Assembly: GCF_000526935.1 (NCBI RefSeq)
Contig: NZ_JAHA01000019.1
Coordinates: 310,001-374,000 of the forward strand
Direction: 5' to 3'
DNA from: Butyrivibrio sp. FCS014
GTDB taxonomy: Bacteria; Bacillota; Clostridia; Lachnospirales; Lachnospiraceae
DNA length: 64,000 bases
In this document: positions 36,851 to 45,629 of the stretch, piece after piece
Position numbering within the stretch: position 1 is the stretch's first letter
Layout: every line of letters starts with the position of its first letter
Notes under the pieces: generated by a model
Database searches by the model: none
What the model saw: only the letters and a program-made list of their open reading frames with translations
Told to the model about the DNA's origin: nothing
Made by a program: the position numbers and the translations under genes

Positions 36851-36896
36851 ATCAAAAAAAACGAGAGATAGATGATCAAGATCTATCTCTCGTTTT
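36851..36896 (-). terminator. Terminator of the phosphoesterase gene and intron target
   Basis: Perfect 13-base stem (acgagagatagat / atctatctctcgt) with a seven-base loop. It is followed on the minus strand by TTTTTTTT-GAT and then the first intron base. On the plus strand TTTTCTTTT follows, so it is bidirectional. It served both converging genes before the intron arrived. Confidence 0.92.
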
Positions 36897-36899
36897 CTT

Positions 36900-37799
36900 T
36901 TATTCTTCTTCCTCGGTCTTTGGAATTTCTTTTCCGTAAAGATCGATATAATTCTCCTTAAGAGCTATGGCCCAGTATTTCTCAGGAATATCCGGCCATC
37001 TGGCAACGCCTCTCTCCTGCTCGCAAAGCCTCATTGCCCTAAGAAGTACGGTCTGGTTAAGGTCCACGCCGGTCCTTATGGTGTGCATTGAAACCGCAGC
37101 CCAGGCGGGAGCCATGCTGCAAAGCTCCGAGTTCTTGAAGTCCCTGAGGATCTCCTTGCGATTATAATCAAGCTGCAGATACTCCTCCTCCCAGCCCTTG
37201 GTGCTTCCGTGAATGATGCAGAACTGGGTCTTGCCGCCGTGATACCAGGGTATACCGATAGAACCGGGATTCACTCCCTTTTTTCCCCGATAGACATAGG
37301 TATCCTGCACATGATTATGCCCATGCAAAAGAACTCCCGTCTTAAGGTGGGACAGCACACGCTTGGTGTTTCTCTTTTCCCGGAACAAGAGCTCGCTGGT
37401 GTTGGTTGGTGAACCGTGGCAGTACTCAAAGCCGGGAAATCCCTTCTGCTGGAAAATCCCGTAGTTTGGTAAGGAGTCAAAAAACTCCAGGTCCTTACCC
37501 GTGAGATTCTCATAGGTATAAAGAAGAGCTCCGCTGGCAGAACCCTTCTTCCATTTTCCCTCACCGGTCTTGTGGTAATTTAGAAGATATTCTTCCCTGT
37601 TGCCACGGATGATCAATGTATTAAAGTACTGCTTCAGGACGTAGATCTTCTCCAATGTCTTCTGGGGATAGGGACAGTCCGTCACATAATCCCCGAGAAG
37701 CACGAAGTTGGTGATACCACGGCCCATGCAGTAGTCAATGCATGCCTGAAATGCCGTATGATTGCCGTGTATGTCTGAAAAAACCGCGTAATCGGTCAT
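36900..37799 (-). CDS. Metallophosphoesterase
   Basis: Calcineurin-like phosphoesterase of 299 residues. The metal-binding motifs are in order: DIHGNHTAF (9-17), LLGDYVTD (34-41), IRGNREEYLL (near 63), CHGSPTN (near 128) and LHGHNHVQDTYV (near 158). Normal members have GNHE in place of GNRE. This variant occurs in the YfcE/MJ0936-like branch. The substrate is unknown. Its start overlaps the stop of the ABC transporter gene by four bases (ATGA), so it is the last gene of the exporter run. Confidence 0.9.
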   Translation of the reverse strand: MTDYAVFSDIHGNHTAFQACIDYCMGRGITNFVLLGDYVTDCPYPQKTLEKIYVLKQYFNTLIIRGNREEYLLNYHKTGEGKWKKGSASGALLYTYENLTGKDLEFFDSLPNYGIFQQKGFPGFEYCHGSPTNTSELLFREKRNTKRVLSHLKTGVLLHGHNHVQDTYVYRGKKGVNPGSIGIPWYHGGKTQFCIIHGSTKGWEEEYLQLDYNRKEILRDFKNSELCSMAPAWAAVSMHTIRTGVDLNQTVLLRAMRLCEQERGVARWPDIPEKYWAIALKENYIDLYGKEIPKTEEEE

Positions 37800-39619
37800 G
37801 CTCCCTCCAAAACGCTGGATGTGCTCATCTCCTCAAACTGTCTGGTGAAGAGCTCATAGTAATACCCCCTAAGATTCATAAGATCCTTGTGGGTTCCCCG
37901 CTCTATTATTTTACCATCTTTCACCACAAGAATGACATCCGCATCCACAACAGTTGAAAGTCTGTGGGCGATAACAAAGGAAGTCCTTCCCCTGGTAACG
38001 GTCTCTATGGCGTCCTGAATGGCCTTCTCGGTTACGGTATCGATGGATGCAGTGGCCTCGTCAAGAACAAGGATCCTGGGATCGGCCAGAATAGCTCTTG
38101 CAAAGCAAAGAAGCTGCTTCTCACCTGTGGAGAGCATGTCGCCGTCCTCTCCCACGTCGCTGTCAAGTCCCTTCTCCATGCGCTTTACTATTCCGTCTGC
38201 GGAAACCAGCTTAAGCGCTTTCCAGATATCCTCTTCACTGGCCTCGGGCTTACCGTACTTAAGGTTATCCCTTACGGTTCCCGAGAAAAGATGCGGTGTC
38301 TGGAGCACGTATCCGATATTGCTGTGGAGCCATAGCTGGGATCTCTCCGCTGCGTCTTTTCCATCTATAAGTACCTTTCCGGCAGTAGGCTTAAAGAATC
38401 TGCACACCAGGTTTACCAGAGTGGATTTACCCGCACCGGTCTCACCTACGATAGCCACGTTGGTACCGCGGGGAACCTTGAGATTAAAGTTCTCAAGGAC
38501 ATATTCCTCGCCGTCGGGGTACTTAAAGGTTACGTCCTTAAATTCCACATCCCCCACAAGGGGCTCCCAGTTCTCTTTCTTGGGATTGAAGGCATCTCCG
38601 TACTTGGCGATAACGCTCCATGTATCGAAGACGTCTGACTTGGTCTCGATGAGCTTCATGAATCTCTCGACGTTTACCTCCACCGCTATCATCTCGGATA
38701 TGGTAACGATAACGTTCTGAATGGGCTCCATCATTCCAAGGGCGTAGGACAGGAACACTGAAAGGGTTCCTATATGCATTACTCCCTCAACGGTGATGAT
38801 TCCACCTCTCCACAGAACCAGCGCCAGTGCCAGTGAAGACATCATGGTTATGGCTGAAGTAAAGAAAGCCGAATAGTGAGTGGCTCTAACCGAGGTCTTG
38901 TTCATCTTGGAGGTATCCTCCTCGAAGTCGCTCTGGATCTTATCCTCCACCACCAGGGTCTTGATGGCCTTGGCTCCGGTGATTCCCTCGTTGAAATTAC
39001 CTGTTATGGTGGAATTTATCTCACGAATCTTTCGGTTAAGGACGATGTATTTTTTCTGGAAATAGGTAACCAGAACCACGGCAATGGGTACCAGTGCAAT
39101 TATGATAAGGGCCAGTCTTACATTTAAAAGAAGCATCATTATAAGGATGCACACGATGTAAGAACCGTTCCAGATGATGTCCATCATTCTCCATGCCACC
39201 ATCTCACCGATCTTGCCGGTATCGCTCATAACTCTGGCATGGATGTAACCTACGTTGTTCTGGTTAAAGTACGCCAGTGACAGCTCCTGAATGTGGTTGA
39301 AGGCCGCATTCCGAAGGTCCCTGTTCATGCCCATCTCAACCTTTCCGCACATATATGCGCAGATGAAGTTATCAATGACCTGAAGTACAAGGATCCCAAT
39401 GTACAAAGCTATGAACAGGGTAAGCCCCTTAAGGGTTCCCTTTGCCACAAAGTTATCCAGGGCATACTGGTTGAAAAGAGGAAATATCGAATCCGCCAGT
39501 GAACTCAGTATGCCGAGGGTGATCATTATGACAATGGTCACAATATATGATTTTAGGAAGGGATAGAGTCTTGGTATCCCAAAAAATGGTAGTTTTACTT
39601 GTTTTTCTTTTTCGTTCAT
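37796..39619 (-). CDS. ABC exporter subunit, catalytically consensus Walker B half
   Basis: Fused membrane and ATPase half-transporter of 607 residues. Six membrane segments lie within about 20-310. The nucleotide domain has Walker A GETGAGKST (near 395), the Q-loop region GYVLQTPHLF, the signature MLSTGEKQL (in place of LSGGQ) and Walker B RILVLDEATASID with the catalytic Glu. It pairs with the upstream gene, overlapping it by four bases. In such heterodimers one ATP site is impaired, and the aberrant signature here and the aberrant Walker B in the partner would meet in the same site. The substrate is unknown. Confidence 0.93.
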   Translation of the reverse strand: MNEKEKQVKLPFFGIPRLYPFLKSYIVTIVIMITLGILSSLADSIFPLFNQYALDNFVAKGTLKGLTLFIALYIGILVLQVIDNFICAYMCGKVEMGMNRDLRNAAFNHIQELSLAYFNQNNVGYIHARVMSDTGKIGEMVAWRMMDIIWNGSYIVCILIMMLLLNVRLALIIIALVPIAVVLVTYFQKKYIVLNRKIREINSTITGNFNEGITGAKAIKTLVVEDKIQSDFEEDTSKMNKTSVRATHYSAFFTSAITMMSSLALALVLWRGGIITVEGVMHIGTLSVFLSYALGMMEPIQNVIVTISEMIAVEVNVERFMKLIETKSDVFDTWSVIAKYGDAFNPKKENWEPLVGDVEFKDVTFKYPDGEEYVLENFNLKVPRGTNVAIVGETGAGKSTLVNLVCRFFKPTAGKVLIDGKDAAERSQLWLHSNIGYVLQTPHLFSGTVRDNLKYGKPEASEEDIWKALKLVSADGIVKRMEKGLDSDVGEDGDMLSTGEKQLLCFARAILADPRILVLDEATASIDTVTEKAIQDAIETVTRGRTSFVIAHRLSTVVDADVILVVKDGKIIERGTHKDLMNLRGYYYELFTRQFEEMSTSSVLEGA

Positions 39620-41448
39620 GTTCCCTGCATCTGTATGTCGTAGATCTTTTTATACAGACCGCCTTTATCAAGGAGCTGCTGATGGGTTCCCTGCTCTGCT
39701 ATGCGGCCCTTCTCAAGAACTATTATGTTGTCAGCATTCATTAGTGTCGTTATTCTGTGTGAGATCAGAACCACTGTGGAATCTCCAACGTTCTCCGACA
39801 GTGCCTTTCTGATCTTCTGGTCTGTCTCCGTATCCACGGCTGAAAGCGAATCATCAAATACCATTACAGGCGGCTTGGAGATCAGCATCTGGGCGATGGC
39901 AGTCCTCTGCTTCTGACCGCCTGACAAAGTAACGCCCCTCTCACCAACGAAGGTGTCATATCCGTGGGCAAAGTTCTCTATTGTCTCATCCAAAGCCGCG
40001 ATCCTTGCGGCGTTTTTGACCATATCGATATCGGTCTTCTTCTGGGTAATACCGATGTTTTCAGAAAGGGATCTTGAAAACAGGAAGGGTTCCTGCAGAA
40101 CGAATCCGATATTCTTACGAAGCCAGGACGCCTTAATGTCGTTGATATCCGTATCTCCAACCTTGATGGTCCCTGCACCCTCGGGAAGCTCATAAAGCCT
40201 GTCCATAAGGTACATAAGGGTGGATTTACCGGTACCTGTTCCTCCAAGGATACCAAAGGTCTTTCCGGCCTTGATGGTGAAGGAAACATCCTTAAGCACG
40301 TCTGCGCCGCCATTCTCGTAGGCATAGGAGACATGCTCGAAGGTGATGTCGCGGTTCATGGGAGGTTCTGTCGCACCGTCCCTGTCCTTCTCCACTTCGC
40401 TGTTCATGATGTACATAAGCCTGTCAACGGAAACTCCGGCCTTACTCATCTCTGAGATAATCCTTCCCAGCATTCTTACAGGCCAGGTTAGCATGGCATT
40501 GTAGGAAACGAAGGCAATGTACTCACCTACCGAGATGCTTCCTCCAACGCACAAAACCGCGCCCATGGATGTAACAAGCAGGATCTGAAGTCCTGAAATA
40601 AGGTCGTTTGAGGACCAGAAAGCCGCCAGAGTCCTGATAAGTCCGATCCACAGATCTGTGTAGGTCTCGTTCTTGGCTTCGAATCTCTCCTTCTCATAAA
40701 GCTCTCTTCCGAAGGCCCTTACAACCCTGACTCCGGTAAGATTTTCCTGGGCAATGGCTGAAAGCTTGCCTTCCTCCGTATCAGCCTTTTCAAATTCATC
40801 CCTGATCCTTCCGTGGAAGAAGCAGGAATACAGCACAACTATGGGGATAAAGATTGCGGAGTAAAATGCCAGTTTCGGGCTTATTCCGATCATGAAGTAC
40901 ATAGCTATCACGATTCTTATGATGATCCTGAAAAAAGCTGACATCTGCTCTGCGATGAATCGCTTTATGGTATCCACATCTGATGTACACCGCTGAATGA
41001 TATCACCGGTGTGGTTGGCTCCATGCCATGTAAAGGGCAGATGCATGATGTGGTCAAACAGTCTGTCCCTCATTCTCTGTATTAATTTTTCTGCGCCCAT
41101 GGTATTGAGCAGTCTGAAGAGGTATCTGCAAATTGCAGCCAGCACTGCGACACCGGATACTACCAGTGCCACGTAAAAGAGCTGCTCTTTTACGCTGTCT
41201 CTTTTGCCCAGCATTCCCATGATCATCCCTATATAAACAGGGACACTGCCCCCATCTGATGAGGCAGTGTCCGAGATATAGTAGTCTACTGTATATTGGA
41301 TGATCTTAGGTCCGATCATGTCAAGGAAAGTGACCATGATGGAAAAGAGAATGCTAAGAGCAAAAAGTAATTTGCTGCCCTCCAGAAAGTACAGCACCAT
41401 GGCTGTCTTTGTGTTAAAGGTCTTATTCTTTTTGCTATTATCTCTCAT
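39616..41448 (-). CDS. ABC exporter subunit, degenerate Walker B half
   Basis: Half-transporter of 610 residues, six membrane segments then a nucleotide domain. Walker A is GGTGTGKST (near 388), the signature is canonical TLSGGQKQR, but Walker B reads PPVMVFDDSLSAVDT with Asp where the catalytic Glu normally stands. This is the usual sign of the regulatory half of a heterodimeric exporter of the BmrCD/LmrCD/TM287-288 type. It starts four bases after the SPFH gene ends, so the five minus-strand genes 42808 to 36900 may be one transcript. Confidence 0.93.
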   Translation of the reverse strand: MRDNSKKNKTFNTKTAMVLYFLEGSKLLFALSILFSIMVTFLDMIGPKIIQYTVDYYISDTASSDGGSVPVYIGMIMGMLGKRDSVKEQLFYVALVVSGVAVLAAICRYLFRLLNTMGAEKLIQRMRDRLFDHIMHLPFTWHGANHTGDIIQRCTSDVDTIKRFIAEQMSAFFRIIIRIVIAMYFMIGISPKLAFYSAIFIPIVVLYSCFFHGRIRDEFEKADTEEGKLSAIAQENLTGVRVVRAFGRELYEKERFEAKNETYTDLWIGLIRTLAAFWSSNDLISGLQILLVTSMGAVLCVGGSISVGEYIAFVSYNAMLTWPVRMLGRIISEMSKAGVSVDRLMYIMNSEVEKDRDGATEPPMNRDITFEHVSYAYENGGADVLKDVSFTIKAGKTFGILGGTGTGKSTLMYLMDRLYELPEGAGTIKVGDTDINDIKASWLRKNIGFVLQEPFLFSRSLSENIGITQKKTDIDMVKNAARIAALDETIENFAHGYDTFVGERGVTLSGGQKQRTAIAQMLISKPPVMVFDDSLSAVDTETDQKIRKALSENVGDSTVVLISHRITTLMNADNIIVLEKGRIAEQGTHQQLLDKGGLYKKIYDIQMQGT

Positions 41449-41451
41449 TTT

Positions 41452-42369
41452 TTACTTTACGATCTCTTTAATTGATTCAGCAAGTCCGGCAATACCCTGA
41501 ATGTTCGAAGGAACAATGATCTTGGTTGCCTGTCCGTTGGAGGCCTTCTCAAAGGCTTCAAGGCTCTTAAGGGTAAGAACTGACTCGTCAGCTCCTGCAT
41601 CCTTGAGCATTCTGATACCGTCGGCATTAGCGCTCTGAATGCTCTTGATGGCTTCTGCCTGACCTTCAGCCTCACGGATTCTCTTCTCTCTTTCAGCTTC
41701 AGCTCTAAGGATAGTTGCCTGCTTATCAGCTTCAGCCTGGAGGATTTTGGACTGCTTTTCACCTTCTGCTACAGTAATCTGGCTCTGCTTCTCACCTTCC
41801 GCGAAAAGAATCTTCTCTCTCTTCTCTCGCTCGGCTTTCATCTGCTTCTCCATTGCGTCTCGGATCTGCTCAGGAGGATTGATGTTCTTGAGCTCTACTC
41901 TTGTGATCTTGATTCCCCAGGGATCAGTTGCGATATCCAGGGCATCCTGCATCTGGGCGTTGATCTGGTCACGGGATGTAAGGGTCTCATCCAGTGTCAG
42001 TGAACCGATAACGTTACGAAGTGTTGTAGCGGTAAGGTTCTCAATAGCACCGATGGGGTTTCTTACACCGTATGCATATGCCTTGGGATCTGAGATCCTG
42101 AAGAATACGATGGAATCGATCTGCATTGTTACGTTATCCTGTGTGATAACGGGCTGAGGTGGGAAGTCGCAATACTGCTCCTTAAGGTCCACCTGTCTTG
42201 CTACTCTGTCAATGAAGGGAATCTTGAAGTGAAGTCCCACATCCCAGGTCTCCTTGTAAGCACCCAGCTCCTCGATAACGAATGAATGCGCCTGAGGCAC
42301 GATTCTGATGTTAGTTGCCAATAATATGATTACTAATACGATAAATACTGCAATAATTGCTCCTGCCAT
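41452..42369 (-). CDS. SPFH-domain (stomatin/QmcA-like) membrane protein
   Basis: Protein of 305 residues: one N-terminal membrane segment (3-20), the SPFH/band-7 domain (about 22-190, VPQAHSFVIEELGAYKETW, LTLDETLTSRDQINAQM), and a long charged coiled-coil (190-255). The coiled-coil has a repeated AEGEKQSQI/AEGEKQSKI/AEADKQATI pattern. Such proteins form large cage-like oligomers on the membrane and partner with NfeD-type proteins. The partner is directly upstream with one base between stop and start. Function in membrane organisation or protease control is inferred from the family. Confidence 0.95.
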   Translation of the reverse strand: MAGAIIAVFIVLVIILLATNIRIVPQAHSFVIEELGAYKETWDVGLHFKIPFIDRVARQVDLKEQYCDFPPQPVITQDNVTMQIDSIVFFRISDPKAYAYGVRNPIGAIENLTATTLRNVIGSLTLDETLTSRDQINAQMQDALDIATDPWGIKITRVELKNINPPEQIRDAMEKQMKAEREKREKILFAEGEKQSQITVAEGEKQSKILQAEADKQATILRAEAEREKRIREAEGQAEAIKSIQSANADGIRMLKDAGADESVLTLKSLEAFEKASNGQATKIIVPSNIQGIAGLAESIKEIVK

Positions 42370-42370
42370 T

Positions 42371-42808
42371 TTAAATTACCTCCCTCTCAACAATTAATTT
42401 GACGCCCTGTACTTCTACAACTCTGACCTCTTCCCCTGCGTGGATGACGATATTATCCACACTTGAAGCCGCAAGCCAGGTAGAACCGTCCATATCTACT
42501 TTACCGAATCCGTGAAGATTGTCAATATCGGTCTTTGCGATAAGTTTCTTCCCAACAATGGCGTCAATATTGGTTTTCTTGAGCCTGTTGTTGAAATGAG
42601 CCGCTGCTATAGGCCTTACAAGAAGCAGCACCACCACGGAAACCACGATGAATGCCGTAATCTGTACCCAAAGGGGAGTTCCTATTAAAGACAGCAAAAG
42701 AGCTATGGCAGCCCCTGCTGCAAACCAGATAGTCACAAGTCCCATGGTAAAGATCTCTATCACAGCCAAGGCCACAGTGACGATCAGCCAGATAATAGAT
42801 TCAGCCAT
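42371..42808 (-). CDS. NfeD family membrane protein
   Basis: Short NfeD of 145 residues. Two to three membrane segments lie within 3-70 (IIWLIVTVALAVIEIF, WVQITAFIVVSVVVLLLV), followed by a soluble OB-fold domain (IVGKKLIAKTDIDNLHGFG, GSTWLAASSVDNIVIHAGEEVRVVEVQGVKL from about 105). The frame is open 15 codons upstream. The ATG at 42808 is preferred because GGAGG lies eight bases before it. It is paired with the SPFH gene, as is typical. Confidence 0.92.
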   Translation of the reverse strand: MAESIIWLIVTVALAVIEIFTMGLVTIWFAAGAAIALLLSLIGTPLWVQITAFIVVSVVVLLLVRPIAAAHFNNRLKKTNIDAIVGKKLIAKTDIDNLHGFGKVDMDGSTWLAASSVDNIVIHAGEEVRVVEVQGVKLIVEREVI

Positions 42809-43030
42809 TTCCATACCCTCCTTAATGTATTGCCTTTTATTATACAGCATCATTAACTTGTGCGGAAGTATCTGATTTTTATATCACAAATTGTTCATTT
42901 TCTGATATTTTATATTACTTTTATAAATGGACCAAAAATTTATCTATCTAATCCCGTAGCATTCATTTACAATATACAGTAGAGAATATTTTTGTTTTTT
43001 GGTTAATTTTCGCTTTTCGGAGGTGAGATA

Positions 43031-44452
43031 ATGTCAGACCTTAACTATGAAAATTTTAAGACGATGGTCAACATGTACACCATACCCGCTGCCGTCCTTC
43101 AGGTTCATAAAAACCCTGACGGCACCTGCGGTGACATTATCATGTATGCCATTAATAAGCTGATAGAATCCAACTATAAGGCTCTTTTCTCCGGAGGCGA
43201 AGAACGCAGCGTTGAAGGCCAGCCCTACTACGCTAACATGCCAAGAGAACCCAAATTCGAACTAATCTGCTTCGACGCAGCCTTCAGGAACAGAAGAAGT
43301 CATACGTACGTTGACACCACCATGATGTACGGCTACTGGACCGAAAACATCCTCCTTCCCATTGGCCTGGCAGATGACAGAGAGGATAAGAATGTTGGCT
43401 ACTGCCTGTTCATGTATACACTGAACAAGGAGATGGACGCAGGCAAATATGCCACTGTCTCACCGGACATAGCAAGCTTTGTGATAAAGACCTGCCTAAC
43501 GCTCCGTAACGAAGAAGATTTTGCCAGCAGTCTTGATACCGTTACCAAAGACATCCGGGAATACACTAACTCTTTTGCCACCTGTATCATGACTGTGACC
43601 CCTGATCTGTATAAATTCGATATCTTAAGTGAATGTGTAAGAAATAATGAGCTCTCCATAAGAGAGATCTTCGATCAGGTTCCCTACGAGATTGTAGAGA
43701 CCTGGGAAGGACTTGTGGGGGAGACCAACGACATAATCATTCAGAATGAAGAGGATATGCTCTTCTACGAGTCCAAGGCTCCGGAGTGGGTTGCGACCCT
43801 GAGGGCAAATAAGGTGCGCTCCCTTATCCTGGTTCCCTTCCTCCGTCAGAATGCTGTTATAGGCTACCTTTATATCACAAACTTTAATACCGATAATCTC
43901 CCGCGCCTTAAGGAAACCATTGAACTTGTGGCCTTTTTCCTCTCTTCCGAGGTTGCAAACCACATGTTCATGGAAAGACTTGAGTACCTTAGCAATATTG
44001 ATCTTCTGACCGGTGTCTATAACCGTAACTCCATGAACGTTAACGTTGATGAGCTTTCCACCAAGCTCAAGCTCCATCCAAAGCCCTTCAATGTTGCCTT
44101 CTGTGACCTTAACGGACTTAAATCCATCAACGACAATGACGGACATGCCAACGGAGACCAGCTGCTTCGGGATGCTGCAGGAGTTCTCAAGGATATTTTC
44201 CAGGATGACAAGATCTTCAGAGCAGGCGGCGATGAATTCACCATCATCTCCTTCAGCTCACGCCTTGATTTCGAGGAAAAGATCCGTATCCTTCGGGAGG
44301 AAGCTTCAGACCCCGACTGGCTGTATTTTGCAATCGGATATTATCACGATGCCAAAGACGGAAATCTTCGTCTGGCCATGCGCTATGCGGATGAGGAAAT
44401 GTATAAGGATAAGGACAAGTATTACGAGAAATATCCCGATAAGAGAAGATAA
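43031..44452 (+). CDS. Diguanylate cyclase (GGDEF protein)
   Basis: Soluble protein of 473 residues. The N-terminal 190 residues have no recognised domain. Residues about 195-310 look like a GAF sensor (IVETWEGLVGETNDIIIQNE, LILVPFLRQNAVIGYLYITN). The GGDEF domain covers 320-470, with NIDLLTGVYNRNSM, FCDLNGLKSINDNDGHANGD and the intact signature at 399-403, so it should make cyclic di-GMP. The RxxD inhibition site is absent (Phe at the Arg position). GGAGGTGA precedes the ATG. The gene stands alone behind a 222-base AT-rich gap without a clear promoter. Confidence 0.92.
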   Translation: MSDLNYENFKTMVNMYTIPAAVLQVHKNPDGTCGDIIMYAINKLIESNYKALFSGGEERSVEGQPYYANMPREPKFELICFDAAFRNRRSHTYVDTTMMYGYWTENILLPIGLADDREDKNVGYCLFMYTLNKEMDAGKYATVSPDIASFVIKTCLTLRNEEDFASSLDTVTKDIREYTNSFATCIMTVTPDLYKFDILSECVRNNELSIREIFDQVPYEIVETWEGLVGETNDIIIQNEEDMLFYESKAPEWVATLRANKVRSLILVPFLRQNAVIGYLYITNFNTDNLPRLKETIELVAFFLSSEVANHMFMERLEYLSNIDLLTGVYNRNSMNVNVDELSTKLKLHPKPFNVAFCDLNGLKSINDNDGHANGDQLLRDAAGVLKDIFQDDKIFRAGGDEFTIISFSSRLDFEEKIRILREEASDPDWLYFAIGYYHDAKDGNLRLAMRYADEEMYKDKDKYYEKYPDKRR

Positions 44453-44456
44453 GAAA

Positions 44457-44486
44457 AAGAGCTGCCCGAAGGGACAGCTCTTTGTT
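44457..44486 (+). terminator. Terminator of the diguanylate cyclase gene
   Basis: Eight-base stem aagagctg / cagctctt with loop cccgaaggga, preceded by A's and followed by ttgtt. It starts a few bases after the stop codon. Confidence 0.65.
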
Positions 44487-44585
44487 ATATTGCCAGATTC
44501 ATAAGGAAGTTCCGCTCTCGGGCAGAGCCCTCGCCGGAACGACCATGCTGACTAGACTCGACAAAACCTCGTCAAGTCATCATGG

Positions 44586-45605
44586 TCAAAACTTCCCAGC
44601 CTTTGCAGCCTCTTCGATGGAAACGGCTGTAGAAACAGTCATACCAACCATGGGGTTGTTACCTGCGCCGATAAGACCCATCATCTCAACGTGAGCGGGA
44701 ACTGATGAAGATCCTGCAAACTGAGCATCAGAGTGCATACGTCCCATGGTATCTGTCATACCGTAGGAAGCAGGGCCTGCTGCCATGTTGTCGGGATGAA
44801 GTGTACGTCCTGTGCCGCCGCCTGAAGCAACTGAGAAGTACTTCTTGCCTGCCTCGGTTCTCTCCTTCTTGTAGGTACCTGCAACGGGATGCTGGAATCT
44901 TGTAGGATTGGTTGAGTTACCTGTGATGGATACGTCAACGTTCTCCTTCCACATGATAGCAACACCTTCGCAAACATCATTAGCGCCGTAGCAGTTAACC
45001 TTTGCACGAGGTGAGTCAGCATCCTTGGAATAGCACTTTCTTGAAACTTCCTTAACAGTGTTTGTGTAAGGATCATACTCTGTCTCTACAAAAGTGAATC
45101 CGTTGATACGGGAAATGATCTGAGCGGCATCTTTGCCAAGACCGTTAAGGATAACTCTAAGAGGCTTTGTACGAACCTTGTTAGCCTTCTCAGCGATACC
45201 GATAGCACCCTCAGCAGCTGCGAATGACTCGTGGCCAGCAAGGAATGCGAAGCACTCTGTATCCTCTTCAAGAAGCATCTTGCCAAGGTTACCATGGCCA
45301 AGACCTACCTTACGAGTATCAGCAACAGATCCGGGAATACAGAAAGCCTGAAGGCCCTCACCGATAGCTGCAGCTGCATCAGCAGCCTTTCTGCAGCCCT
45401 TCTTGATAGCGATAGCAGCGCCTACTGTGTAAGCCCACTTAGCGTTCTCGAAGCAGATAGGCTGAATGCCTTCGATAAGGCTGTATACATCAATGCCTGC
45501 TGCCATTGTGATATCTTTACATTCTTCAATAGATGAGATCCCATACTGTTTAAGGCAAGCCAGGATCTGGGGCTCTCTTCTTTCATATGATTCAAATAAA
45601 GCCAT
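44586..45605 (-). CDS. GGGtGRT protein
   Basis: Protein of 339 residues named after its motif, here SGGGTGRTLHPDN near residue 258. It is soluble, with moderate cysteines (ILACLKQYGISSIEECKD, VETEYDPYTNTVKEVSRKCY). The family is known from genomes of gut Firmicutes and is nearly always next to a NifU-like scaffold protein, as here (24 bases apart). No biochemical function is established to my knowledge. A link to iron-sulfur handling is inferred from the partner. AGGAGG lies before the start. Confidence 0.9.
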   Translation of the reverse strand: MALFESYERREPQILACLKQYGISSIEECKDITMAAGIDVYSLIEGIQPICFENAKWAYTVGAAIAIKKGCRKAADAAAAIGEGLQAFCIPGSVADTRKVGLGHGNLGKMLLEEDTECFAFLAGHESFAAAEGAIGIAEKANKVRTKPLRVILNGLGKDAAQIISRINGFTFVETEYDPYTNTVKEVSRKCYSKDADSPRAKVNCYGANDVCEGVAIMWKENVDVSITGNSTNPTRFQHPVAGTYKKERTEAGKKYFSVASGGGTGRTLHPDNMAAGPASYGMTDTMGRMHSDAQFAGSSSVPAHVEMMGLIGAGNNPMVGMTVSTAVSIEEAAKAGKF

Positions 45606-45629
45606 TATTATTTCCTCCTTCTTACCTTA

